Shown here one piece after another: positions 25,247-33,503 of a DNA stretch of 52,292 nucleotides. Position 1 is the stretch's first letter; each line of letters opens with the position of its first letter. The stretch is from an uncultured Acidobacteriia bacterium. GTDB taxonomy: Bacteria; Acidobacteriota; Terriglobia; Bryobacterales; Bryobacteraceae. A program made the position numbers and the translations under genes. The stretch is taken from contig CAIVPR010000046.1 in assembly GCA_903907865.1 (NCBI GenBank), forward strand, positions 1-52,292, read 5' to 3'. The notes beneath the pieces were generated by a model. That model saw only the letters and a program-made list of their open reading frames with translations. It did no database searches and was not told the DNA's origin.

Positions 25247-25822
25247 ATGCGGGATTGCAGCGACGAGGACCTCGTTGCGAAGTACTGCGACGAATCCAGG
25301 CCACGCGAATTCCGTGACCAAGCGGTGGATGAGCTCTTTGACCGCTACCGCGGGAGGGTTGCCGCGTGGTGCCTCCGCTGTGTGGGCGACCGGGACTGGG
25401 CCGCCGACTTGGCCCAGGAGGTGTTTCTCAGAACCCTGAGGGGCCTTCATACTTTCCGTGGAGGGTCAAAGTTCTCCACATGGTTGTACAGCATTGCCCG
25501 CAACCACTGCTTCAACGCACGGGAATCGAGAGCATTCCGGGGGGAGCAGCCACTTGCCGACATCGACGTGGCGGACCAATCAATTCTGCCGACACCAGAC
25601 AATTTGGTGGCAAAGGAAGATCTGCGCCGTATGCGCGATTTGGTCAACAAAACCTTGGACGAAACCGAACTCCGAGTGATGACACTCCACTACGGCGAGG
25701 AGCTAAGTATCGACTCGGTCACACGTCTCCTGGGTTTGCGCAACGCCAGCGGGGCCAAGGCCTACATCGTCAGCGCGAAGAGAAAACTCCAAACAGCGGT
25801 CCGCCGCTTCCGAAACGGTTGA
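25247..25822 (+). CDS. ECF-type RNA polymerase sigma factor
   Basis: 191 residues from the ATG at 25247 (an in-frame ATG at 25130 would add 39 residues unlike the family). Region 2 is clear: LFDRYRGRVAAWCLRCVGDRDWAADLAQEVFLRTLRGLHTFRG then FSTWLYSIARNHCFN. Region 4 is at about 140-190 (LDETELRVMTLHYGEELSIDSVTRLLGLRNASGAKAYIVSAKRKL). Group IV sigma factors direct RNA polymerase to a small regulon and are usually held by an anti-sigma factor encoded next to them. Here that is the gene starting three bases after the stop. No -35/-10 pair repeated between this operon and its neighbours was obvious, so the regulon cannot be told. Confidence 0.88.
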   Translation: MRDCSDEDLVAKYCDESRPREFRDQAVDELFDRYRGRVAAWCLRCVGDRDWAADLAQEVFLRTLRGLHTFRGGSKFSTWLYSIARNHCFNARESRAFRGEQPLADIDVADQSILPTPDNLVAKEDLRRMRDLVNKTLDETELRVMTLHYGEELSIDSVTRLLGLRNASGAKAYIVSAKRKLQTAVRRFRNG

Positions 25823-25825
25823 AGT

Positions 25826-26560
25826 ATGGACGAGCCGAACAACATCGACCAAACAATCCGAAAGGCCCTTTCGCACGGGCCCGACTGCCCCCCGCTTGAG
25901 CAACTACTGGAGGCCGTCGAGAACCGGCAGGCGAATTCCAAGATCGTTCAGCATGCCGACTCCTGCGCTGCGTGCAAGACGGAGATTGCCTTGTACGAAA
26001 GGTTTTCAGACGATTCCGTGTTGACATCGGAACGGTCGGACGTCGCATATGTGGTTCGACGCCTTCGCGGGGTCCAAACCCCGCCCCCATCGAAAGGTCT
26101 CGGGGCTTGGCTTCGCGCGCTCTGGACGAGCATTTCGGTTCGCCCCGCACTGGCGGGCGGATTCGCAATGGTAGCTGCAGCCGCCTTGTTCTTCATCGGG
26201 CTTCCCGCGCCAAAGCAAATCAAAGTGCCCGTCGCGGAGTCGGATGCGATCGTACTGCGCAGTTCATCCATTCGCGTATCGACCCAGCTGGATGACCTGA
26301 AAGAGTTTCCGGAAGAGATCCGCTGGGAGCCGGTTCGCACGGCCAATTCGTACGATGTGACTCTGGCCGAGGTAGACCGCACTGCGCGTTTTCACAAGAA
26401 TGTTACAACTCCATCAATTCATGTGCCTGAAGAAACAAGGACAATGGTGGTACCAGGCAGACCAGTTGTACTGCACATTGTCGCACTCGACGCGAATGGA
26501 CGGGAAGTTGCAGACTCAGGTCCGCTGCTGATACACGTCCAACGCGGTGGTGCGAACTAA
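25826..26560 (+). CDS. membrane anti-sigma factor with zinc-finger motif
   Basis: 244 residues. The cytoplasmic part carries the ZAS-type H-x3-C-x2-C motif at His43, Cys47 and Cys50 (VQHADSCAACK). One membrane segment lies at about 106-126 (VRPALAGGFAMVAAAALFFIGL). The periplasmic part (127-244) is beta-rich and fibronectin-like: WEPVRTANSYDVTLAEVDRTARF, then PGRPVVLHIVALDANGREVADSGPLLIHV. The order matches transmembrane anti-sigma factors, with an outside domain that could sense a ligand or partner. It starts three bases after the sigma gene and ends 15 bases before a secreted-protein gene, so all three form one operon. Confidence 0.82.
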   Translation: MDEPNNIDQTIRKALSHGPDCPPLEQLLEAVENRQANSKIVQHADSCAACKTEIALYERFSDDSVLTSERSDVAYVVRRLRGVQTPPPSKGLGAWLRALWTSISVRPALAGGFAMVAAAALFFIGLPAPKQIKVPVAESDAIVLRSSSIRVSTQLDDLKEFPEEIRWEPVRTANSYDVTLAEVDRTARFHKNVTTPSIHVPEETRTMVVPGRPVVLHIVALDANGREVADSGPLLIHVQRGGAN

Positions 26561-26575
26561 CTCGGAGGATGATAG

Positions 26576-27676
26576 ATGAAAGCACTTGCGACGACCCTTC
26601 TGGGATTGCCGTTCATGACTTCCGTTCTTTGGTCGGCTGCGACCCGGACGCCCCTACCGCCCAATGTGGTGGAGGTCGGGATTTCGAGCGCCGTCGCGCC
26701 ATCACCGGGAACGGTCCAGTTGCAATTCAAACTCACCGAACCTCGTCCGATCATGAGCAGCGGCACGGACATGCCCTTGAACGGATTTACAGGCAACGGA
26801 ATCGCCGTTTGGAGCCCAGACGGCATGGCCTGCGGAGCCGGCAGCATTTCGAACGGAATCCTTCATTTCACTACGGTTGACCCGACCGGGAGCTTGGGAA
26901 CGGGCTTGGACTATCCCTATCTCACCGTCACGCTCGGAATCCCGAAGGGCGTTCCAGTTGGCACGGCAATGCCATTCAACTGGGCTCCCACCGCATCCAT
27001 TTCAGGCCCCGGCGGCACGTACAGCGCGGTAGTCAAGCCTGGAAGTGTGACGGTGGGCGGCAGTTTGTCGATCGCGGATGTGATTCCGGGAGGCGGCACG
27101 TATCCGGCTGGAACGGTCGTGCGGACCATCGGTACAGGCTTCCTAAGGGGATTGCGCCTTTCCACGCCTGTCCGCACGTCCTCCATGACGGTGCTGCCGG
27201 ACGAGATCGTATTGCTGTTGAAGGAGCAGACTACCCTGGACTCGCAGATGTTCCAGGTTACCAATCCAAACGGAGCCACAGCCACCTATTTTTCCTATCT
27301 TCGCGGAATCGGCTTGCGGGTCCCGTCAAAGGGTTTGCTGCAGGCAGGTGAATATGCGTTTCCGTCCGCCCTCCATGCGTTGGCCACTATCGGGCCGATG
27401 GCACCGCTGACTGGCAGCCAGTACGTTGCACTGGCGCTGCAAAATCCGAATCCGGGGCCGGCCGCAGTTTCCATCGCGCTCAACAACGGGGCCCCCACGC
27501 TTCTGGTGCTACCCTCCGGCACCCGAATCGTGGATACGGTTTCCCAGCTCTTGAACGGTGCCAAGGTGTCGGCTGGCGACGTGGTTCATGTCACGTCTAC
27601 GGCAATGATCCAGATCATGGGCCTGAATGCCGACGACTCAACTCAGAGGATCACCCCGTTCGTGCCGACGTTTTAA
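26576..27676 (+). CDS. secreted protein of unknown function in the sigma operon
   Basis: 366 residues with a signal peptide (KALATTLLGLPFMTSVLWSA). Residues 30-160 resemble a cohesin/immunoglobulin-like beta-sandwich (VEVGISSAVAPSPGTVQLQFKL, YLTVTLGIPKGVPVGTAMPF). Residues 165-260 look IPT/TIG-like (GSLSIADVIPGGGTYPAGTVVRTIGTGF). The C-terminal third reads like a repeated adhesin-type module (ALQNPNPGPAAVSIALNN). GGAGG lies ahead of the ATG. Third gene of the ECF operon, so it may be the signal, target or structural output sensed by the anti-sigma factor. The 170-base convergent gap that follows (27677-27846) shows no clear gene or terminator. Confidence 0.75.
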   Translation: MKALATTLLGLPFMTSVLWSAATRTPLPPNVVEVGISSAVAPSPGTVQLQFKLTEPRPIMSSGTDMPLNGFTGNGIAVWSPDGMACGAGSISNGILHFTTVDPTGSLGTGLDYPYLTVTLGIPKGVPVGTAMPFNWAPTASISGPGGTYSAVVKPGSVTVGGSLSIADVIPGGGTYPAGTVVRTIGTGFLRGLRLSTPVRTSSMTVLPDEIVLLLKEQTTLDSQMFQVTNPNGATATYFSYLRGIGLRVPSKGLLQAGEYAFPSALHALATIGPMAPLTGSQYVALALQNPNPGPAAVSIALNNGAPTLLVLPSGTRIVDTVSQLLNGAKVSAGDVVHVTSTAMIQIMGLNADDSTQRITPFVPTF

Positions 27677-27846
27677 CCGGATGCTGGATTCGGCCCACGG
27701 GCTTCCACGCGGCCGGGGAGCAGGCCTCTTTCGGAGGCGAGCGTATCCACCAATGCCAGACCGGCTTCCGGGCCGTAGAGACCGCGGGGAAGCGCCGTCG
27801 ACAGGATTGTCCGAATGTACCGGCAGTTCAGCCTGAAGGCAACAAC

Positions 27847-28899
27847 TCAGAACTTCGAGGGGTCGATCCGCCACACGTTGTGCGCCCTGAGATTCGAGAG
27901 CCACACCGACCCGTGTCCGGCCCGGATGGAATCGCCACCGTCGCCGACCCATTGCCGAATCACGGTGTTGGTGCCTGGATCGATCTCCGTGATCGGCATC
28001 TGGAAGACCGTCGCCCAGACATGTCCGAACCCGTAGGCGATCTCTCCGCCGCCGCCCGGAATGCCCGCCTCAATGCTCGTCACCAGCTTCCGCGATTTCG
28101 CGTCCACGCGGGAAATGGTGCCGTCGCCCTGGTTCAGCGTCCAGACCGCGCCGCCGCCGAAGGTGACGAAGCGCGGGCCTGGACCGGTCTCGATGGAGTC
28201 GGTCACCTTGTTCGTCTTGGCGTCCACGCGGGTCAGCATGTTGGCCTTCGGGGTGGTGACCCAGACCGCTCCGTCGCCATAGACGACGGCGGCGGAACCG
28301 GCGGGGATATCCACCGTCGCCGATACGGTATTGGTCTTGGGGTCGATGCGCGAGAGCTTTCCAGCAGCGTCGGTCACCAGCCAAACGGCGTCGTCACTGG
28401 CCGCGATTCCGCCTTCGCTCTCGGCCGGGGGGGCCTGGATGGTGGCGACCACCTTGTTGGTCTTGATGTCGATGCGCGAAACCGTCTTATCGCCGCAGTT
28501 GGGTACCCAGATGCTGCCGAAGCCCGCCGTCAGACCCGAACAGGGCCGCTTGCCGACCTCAATATTCGCTGCGACCTCGTTCGTTTTGACATCGAGCCGG
28601 TGCACCGTGTTGGTGGGGCCGTTTGAAACCCACACGGCGTCGTCGGTCAGCACCTGCCAGTCCGGCGTGCCACCGGTGGTGAACACGGCAATGGGCGTGA
28701 TCGTGGTCATCTCACGCTTGACGCCGGGCGTGCTCACTCCGGGGGGCGGAGGACGCTTGCCGCCCTTCTTCTTCTGCATGGGAGGCTGGCCGTCGGCGGG
28801 CGGGGGGGCCTGTTCCTGTTGCGCTTGCAGTAGCAGGAACGGCGCGCAGACCCCGGCGAGGAAGCCTGCCGAAATTGGGAGGAAACGATGTGCCTTCAT
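27847..28899 (-). CDS. secreted YVTN-type beta-propeller protein (virginiamycin B lyase-like fold)
   Basis: 350 residues. A signal peptide (KAHRFLPISAGFLAGVCAPFLLLQAQ) is followed by a Gln/Pro/Lys-rich linker, a GVSTPGV motif at 54-60 and then a seven-bladed propeller. Blades repeat xxxVWVSNGPTNTVHRLDVKTN, SIWVPNCGDKTVSRIDIKTN, AVWLVTDAAGKLSRIDPKTN, AVWVTTPKANMLTRVDAKTN and so on. The fold resembles virginiamycin B lyase, but such exported propellers usually bind rather than cleave, and no lyase residues can be claimed. GGAG lies about ten bases before the ATG. It follows a paralogue after 18 bases, in the same operon. Confidence 0.82.
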   Translation of the reverse strand: MKAHRFLPISAGFLAGVCAPFLLLQAQQEQAPPPADGQPPMQKKKGGKRPPPPGVSTPGVKREMTTITPIAVFTTGGTPDWQVLTDDAVWVSNGPTNTVHRLDVKTNEVAANIEVGKRPCSGLTAGFGSIWVPNCGDKTVSRIDIKTNKVVATIQAPPAESEGGIAASDDAVWLVTDAAGKLSRIDPKTNTVSATVDIPAGSAAVVYGDGAVWVTTPKANMLTRVDAKTNKVTDSIETGPGPRFVTFGGGAVWTLNQGDGTISRVDAKSRKLVTSIEAGIPGGGGEIAYGFGHVWATVFQMPITEIDPGTNTVIRQWVGDGGDSIRAGHGSVWLSNLRAHNVWRIDPSKF

Positions 28900-28917
28900 T
28901 GGGTTGGGCTCCTGGTG

Positions 28918-29973
28918 TTATTCGGCGAGTGTTGCGAGGACCAGTTTCGGATCGATCCGAGAAACCGTCCCGTTGTTCAAGTTCGAGAGCCAGATCGCGC
29001 CCGAGGAGGTCAGAATCCCGCCGCCGCCTTCACCCCAGAATTGCTGCGCCACCGTTTCCTTGCCGTCGGTAAGGTCCACCCGGGTCAGGGGGAATCCGCT
29101 CATGGTGACCCAGAGGTAGCCTTCGCCGAAGGCCATGGCCCCCGCAGAATCCGGTACGGCGAGGTCGATGGTCTTCGAGACTTTGTCGGTCTTGGGGTCG
29201 ATGCGGTCGATCTTGCCTTCTTTGCCGCAGAGGACCCAGATGGCCGACTGCCCGGAGACGAGCGCGACCGGCTTGGCACCCACGTCGATCCGCTTGTCCA
29301 CAAGGTTGGTCGCCGGATTGATGCGCAGGACCTTGTTCTGTTCGGGACAGGCCAGCCAGAGCGAGTTTTCGGCGAACACCATCTGACCGCAACCAGTCGG
29401 CACGCGGAGCTCGCCGACGATGGCGTCCTGGTCGGGATCGATGCGGACGATGGTCTGCTTGCTGTCGGTGATCAACCAGATGCTGTCCGCGCTGGCTGCG
29501 ATGGAGCCCCGAACATCCAGAACACCGGTCTCGATGGAAGATTTCACCTTGAGGGAGCGGGGATCGAGGCGCAGCAGCTTGCCGTCGCCACAGGACGGAA
29601 CCCACAGGCTGGCGAACGCGTTCACCATACCGCCGCAAGGGTGCTTCACGGACGGGATCGGATCAACCGCCGTGTTTCCCTTCGCTTCAAACTTGAGGAC
29701 TTTCTCGGCGTCTGGCGCATAGAGCGCACCGGGCCCCTGGGCGGCGAAGTATAGGAAGGCGGGCTTGGCCGGGGTCGTCAAGGTTGCTTCCGCCTTGATT
29801 TGGGAAAAGGGAATCTGCACCCCTGGCGTCTTGACGCCCTGCTTCGGCGCTGCCAGCTTGCTGGCAACCACTGCCGCGGTTTTCCCCTTCGATGAAGCCT
29901 TTCCTTCGGCGGCGGCGGACTGGCTGAACGCAGCCTGCCCCAACAGCGCGAGCAATCCAATGAAGACACGCAT
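28918..29973 (-). CDS. secreted YVTN-type beta-propeller protein, paralogue of the next gene
   Basis: 351 residues with a signal peptide (RVFIGLLALLGQAAFSQ), a Lys/Ala-rich linker with GVKTPGV at 46-52, then a propeller with blades such as SLWVPSCGDGKLLRLDPRSL, SIWLITDSKQTIVRIDPDQD, SLWLACPEQNKVLRINPATN and AIWVLCGKEGKIDRIDPKTD. Layout, length and the motif before the first blade match the downstream gene, so the pair arose by tandem duplication. Both keep a Cys pair around blade 2 (HPCGG...WVPSCGDG here, RPCSG...WVPNCGDK in the paralogue), possibly a disulfide. First gene of the two-gene operon. Confidence 0.82.
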   Translation of the reverse strand: MRVFIGLLALLGQAAFSQSAAAEGKASSKGKTAAVVASKLAAPKQGVKTPGVQIPFSQIKAEATLTTPAKPAFLYFAAQGPGALYAPDAEKVLKFEAKGNTAVDPIPSVKHPCGGMVNAFASLWVPSCGDGKLLRLDPRSLKVKSSIETGVLDVRGSIAASADSIWLITDSKQTIVRIDPDQDAIVGELRVPTGCGQMVFAENSLWLACPEQNKVLRINPATNLVDKRIDVGAKPVALVSGQSAIWVLCGKEGKIDRIDPKTDKVSKTIDLAVPDSAGAMAFGEGYLWVTMSGFPLTRVDLTDGKETVAQQFWGEGGGGILTSSGAIWLSNLNNGTVSRIDPKLVLATLAE

Positions 29974-30083
29974 GGCGGACTTTACCTCGGAACTTGAGTT
30001 TTATGGGATTGCCGGACGGGGGTAGACCAGACTGGGGGAGGAACTTGGGCTCCGACGGGGAGCGGCACTGCGGGGTAGCTTTC

Positions 30084-30089
30084 ATTATA
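30084..30089 (-). promoter_or_regulatory. -10 box for the propeller operon
   Basis: TATAAT on the minus strand lies 110 bases upstream of the propeller operon start, within the 342-base divergent region 29974-30315. No good -35 is seen. The remainder of that region holds no gene I can support. Confidence 0.4.
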
Positions 30090-30122
30090 CATCCGCCAGC
30101 CGTCAGCACGTCCGCAGGGACA

Positions 30123-30152
30123 TTGACTTGGACGGGCTGGCTGTGGTAAGGT
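30123..30152 (+). promoter_or_regulatory. candidate promoter for the DUF1549 operon
   Basis: TTGACT is followed by an 18-base spacer and TAAGGT. It lies in the divergent region, leaving a leader of roughly 150 bases before the ATG at 30316. Confidence 0.4.
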
Positions 30153-30315
30153 TCGAACAGTTCCCCGTGCGTCTGGAGTACGTTCGTCCTCCCCGCAGCG
30201 AACTCCTCGGCATCGTTTGCCCGGGGTCCCCGTACTCCCCCCTCAACAGCCTCGACCGCCCCGTTGGCATTTTCGTGTCTTCTACCGCCGAACGAATGTT
30301 TCGCTTGAAGGGTCT

Positions 30316-33300
30316 ATGTCTCGATTGAAATTTGCCGCCGCCTGTCTCTCCACAGCACTGCTTCCGGTCCTGCACGCCCAGTCAGTGGACGCGTCCAGTC
30401 CAGACTTCTTCGAAAACAAGATCCGGCCCATTCTGGCCAACAACTGTTTCGGGTGCCATACGAGTTCCGCGCTTGGCGGGCTGCGGCTCGACAGCCTCGC
30501 CGCGATGAAGACCGGGGGCAAGCGTGGCACCGCGCTCAATCCCGGCGACCCCGACAACAGCCTCATGATCAAGGCCGTCAAGCAGGTCAATCCCGACCTC
30601 AAGATGCCTCCGAACGGCAAGCTAAAAGCCGCCGATATCGAAACCTTGGAAACGTGGGTGAAGGCTGGAGCCGTTTGGCCCGCCACGACCGTTTCCGCAG
30701 CCCCTGCGAGTACATCCGGCAAGTATGTCATCGCGCCCGAGCGGCGCGAGTTCTGGTCCTTCAAGCCTCTGACCAATCCGGCAGTGCCTACGCCGAAAGA
30801 CGCAAAGTGGGCCAAGACCGAAATCGACCGTTTCGTGCTGGCGCGCCTCGAAAAGGAAGGACTGCATCCCACCGGGGCGGCGTCGAAGCACGATCTGCTC
30901 CGCCGCGCCACGCTGGACCTTACCGGCCTGCTCCCGTCCAACGACGAATACGCCGCCTTCGAAAAAGACACCTCGACCGACGCCTTCGCCAAAGTTGTGG
31001 ACCGGCTTCTCGCCTCGCCCCACTACGGCGAGCGCTGGGGTCGCGTCTGGCTCGACGTCGCCCGCTACGGCGAAGACGACTACCGCAGTCTCAACCCCAA
31101 CCCGCGCGGCTACCGCCCCTATCCCAACGCGTGGGCGTACCGCGACTGGGTTGTCCAAGCATTTAACGACGACATGCCTTACGACCAATTCGTGAAGGCG
31201 CAGCTCGCCGGCGACCTGATGGACAAGAAGGTACGCACCCAGATGCTGCCCGCGACAGGCTTCCTCGGCCTGGGACCTTGGTACTACGACAACGGCTCCT
31301 ACGAAGTGACCCGCGCCGACGAGCGCCACGACCGCGTCGACGTTGTTACCCGCGGCTTCCTCGGCTTGACCGTCCAGTGCGCCCGCTGCCACGACCACAA
31401 GTACGACCCGATTCCCCAAACCGACTACTACGCACTCGCCGGTGTCTTCTACAACACCATCTACGAGGAATACCCGCGCGCACCCAAGAAGGTGGTCGAG
31501 GACTTCATCCGGATCCAGGACGCGGTCGATATCAAGCAGAAGATGCTTGGCGAGGTCAACACCAACCTGGCGGCCGAGCTGTCCCGGACCTTGGTCTACC
31601 AGACCTCCAACTACCTGCAAGGTGTGTTCGACGTGTCCGGCAAGACCAAGAAGGAAGCTTCGCAAGTGGTGGAATCGCGCCGCCTCGACTTCGAACTGCT
31701 CGACCGCTGGGTCAAGTACATGGCCAAGCCGACCGACAAGTACAAGTTCAAGAACGACTGGCTGGCCATGATGAAGCGCGGCGGCACCGCCGACGAGGCC
31801 AAGAAGCTGGCCGAGAAGTTCCAGGAAGAGATCGTGTCCGTGATGCTCGAGAAGAATGAACTCGACATCGAGAATAAGATCATCGCCGACAAGGACGTCG
31901 ACGGCACCAAGCCCAAGAAGCGCACCGACAAGCCGAGCAACTTCACCTCCAACAAGGACTTCAATCCGGGTGCGCTGCTCCAGTTCAAGTCGATGACGGA
32001 CGACCGGAACTCGTTCTGGATCGAGATTTTCCAACGCGAACTGAAGGATTCCGAGGACCCCAACGCCATGCCGATGAACGGTCGGATGGGCAATCCGGGC
32101 GTGCTGCTGTTCCGGGGATGGGGTCTCGAATCGCGCGTTGGTCCCGAATCGCAGGCAAGGATCAAGGTGCTGCAGGCGGATCTGGACGCCGAGCGCAAGA
32201 AACTGGATCCGTCCTATCCGTTCATCCACGGCGTGAAGGATGCGGAGAAGCCGGTTGAAATCCAATTGGCCCTGCGCGGCAATCCCGAGACGCTGGGTGC
32301 GGAAGTCCCCCGGCACTTCCTGAGCGTGTTCTGCGACGGCGAGCCCGTGCCGCTCAACCAGGGCAGCGGCCGCCTGCAGTTGGCCAATCTGATCCTGGCG
32401 CAGCCGATCGCGATGCGCGTGATCGCCAACCGAATTTGGAAGGGTCACTTCGGCACCGGAGTCGTGGACACGCCGAGTAATTTCGGCTTCGGCGGCGAGC
32501 GTCCGACCAACCCGGAACTTCTGGAATACTTGGCAGCCCGCTTCCGCGCCAATGGCATGTCGGTGAAAAAGATGCACCGCGAAATCATGCTGAGCTCGGT
32601 GTACCAGCTTGCTACCAGCGACGCCAAATCGCCCGCGGACAAGCTGGCGTCGGAGAAGGATTCCGGCAACCGCCTCTACTGGAGCGCCAACCGCAAGCGC
32701 ATGGACGCCGAGCAGGTTCGCGACACGATCCTGCAGGTTTCCGGCAACCTCGACGACGGGATTGGCGGGCCTTCGCAGGATTTGAATCCCGACTACAAGC
32801 GCCGCACGCTCTATGGCAAGGTGAGCCGCTACAAGCTGGATGCGTACCTCCAGTTGTTCGACTTCCCGTCGCCCAACATCAGCGCCGAGAAGCGGTTCAC
32901 GACCACCGTGCCGCTGCAACGGCTGTTCCTGATGAACAGCGACTTCGTCCAGTTGGAGGCGGAAGAGCTGGCCAAGCGCGTTGCGACCGAGGCGAACAAC
33001 CGGGCGCGCGTCAAGAAGCTCTACAACTTGGTCTATGGGCGCGATCCGGTGGAGCAGGAAACCGTGGCCGCACTCGACTACCTCCATACCGAGCCGATGA
33101 AGGCCTACCAAGAAAACAAGAACAAGCCGAAGGAAGATGCCGGCCCGGGCCGCGGAGGACGTGGTCGCGGAGGTGCCGGTGGGCCGGGTGGTGTTGGTCC
33201 GGGAGCCAATGTGTCGGATGCCTCCAATCCCGATATGCCGAAGACTGAAGTTGCCGACGCCGGGGCTGGTGGCGGTGGTGGTGGTTTTGGCGGCGGAGCG

Positions 33301-33492
33301 GGAGCTGGTGGCGGGGGTGGTATGGGCGGAGGGGGCGGTATGGGAATGATGGGCGGCATGGGCGGTTTCGGCGGCGGCGGTGGTCGCGGTCGCGGCGGTG
33401 CCCGTCCGGTCGAGGTCAAGTATGAAGCCTCCGTGTGGGGGCGCTACGCCAAGGTCCTGCTCAGCTCGACCGAATTCACATTCATCAACTAG
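30316..33492 (+). CDS. PSCyt1 / DUF1549 / DUF1553 secreted cytochrome protein
   Basis: 1058 residues from the ATG at 30316 (GAAGG upstream; signal peptide SRLKFAAACLSTALLPVLHAQ). A planctomycete-type cytochrome c domain carries CFGCH at 44-48 in FFENKIRPILANNCFGCH. DUF1549 follows (EIDRFVLARLEKEGLHP, LLRRATLDLTGLLP, HYGERWGRVWLDVARY) with the conserved second CxxCH at about 355 (CARCHDHKYDPI). DUF1553 comes last (RVIANRIWKGHFGTGVVDTPSNFGFGGERPTNPELLEYLAARF). Near the C-terminus about 95 residues are almost pure Gly with Arg, Ala and Met, splitting DUF1553 just ahead of its final strand (VWGRYAKVLLSSTEFTFIN). The role is unproven; these proteins always pair with DUF1501 partners, as here. Confidence 0.88.
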   Translation: MSRLKFAAACLSTALLPVLHAQSVDASSPDFFENKIRPILANNCFGCHTSSALGGLRLDSLAAMKTGGKRGTALNPGDPDNSLMIKAVKQVNPDLKMPPNGKLKAADIETLETWVKAGAVWPATTVSAAPASTSGKYVIAPERREFWSFKPLTNPAVPTPKDAKWAKTEIDRFVLARLEKEGLHPTGAASKHDLLRRATLDLTGLLPSNDEYAAFEKDTSTDAFAKVVDRLLASPHYGERWGRVWLDVARYGEDDYRSLNPNPRGYRPYPNAWAYRDWVVQAFNDDMPYDQFVKAQLAGDLMDKKVRTQMLPATGFLGLGPWYYDNGSYEVTRADERHDRVDVVTRGFLGLTVQCARCHDHKYDPIPQTDYYALAGVFYNTIYEEYPRAPKKVVEDFIRIQDAVDIKQKMLGEVNTNLAAELSRTLVYQTSNYLQGVFDVSGKTKKEASQVVESRRLDFELLDRWVKYMAKPTDKYKFKNDWLAMMKRGGTADEAKKLAEKFQEEIVSVMLEKNELDIENKIIADKDVDGTKPKKRTDKPSNFTSNKDFNPGALLQFKSMTDDRNSFWIEIFQRELKDSEDPNAMPMNGRMGNPGVLLFRGWGLESRVGPESQARIKVLQADLDAERKKLDPSYPFIHGVKDAEKPVEIQLALRGNPETLGAEVPRHFLSVFCDGEPVPLNQGSGRLQLANLILAQPIAMRVIANRIWKGHFGTGVVDTPSNFGFGGERPTNPELLEYLAARFRANGMSVKKMHREIMLSSVYQLATSDAKSPADKLASEKDSGNRLYWSANRKRMDAEQVRDTILQVSGNLDDGIGGPSQDLNPDYKRRTLYGKVSRYKLDAYLQLFDFPSPNISAEKRFTTTVPLQRLFLMNSDFVQLEAEELAKRVATEANNRARVKKLYNLVYGRDPVEQETVAALDYLHTEPMKAYQENKNKPKEDAGPGRGGRGRGGAGGPGGVGPGANVSDASNPDMPKTEVADAGAGGGGGGFGGGAGAGGGGGMGGGGGMGMMGGMGGFGGGGGRGRGGARPVEVKYEASVWGRYAKVLLSSTEFTFIN

Positions 33493-33503
33493 GAGAGACC
33501 CAC

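Noticed and set aside
27677-27846. In-frame continuation of the propeller gene past its stop into the convergent gap
   Set aside because: The open stretch (about 57 codons) gives no recognisable domain, and the propeller is already complete at the stop, so it is probably chance.
33130-33420. Glycine-rich stretch as a separate PE_PGRS-like or repeat gene
   Set aside because: It is in frame within DUF1553, whose terminal strand resumes directly afterwards; no start or ribosome binding site marks a separate gene.
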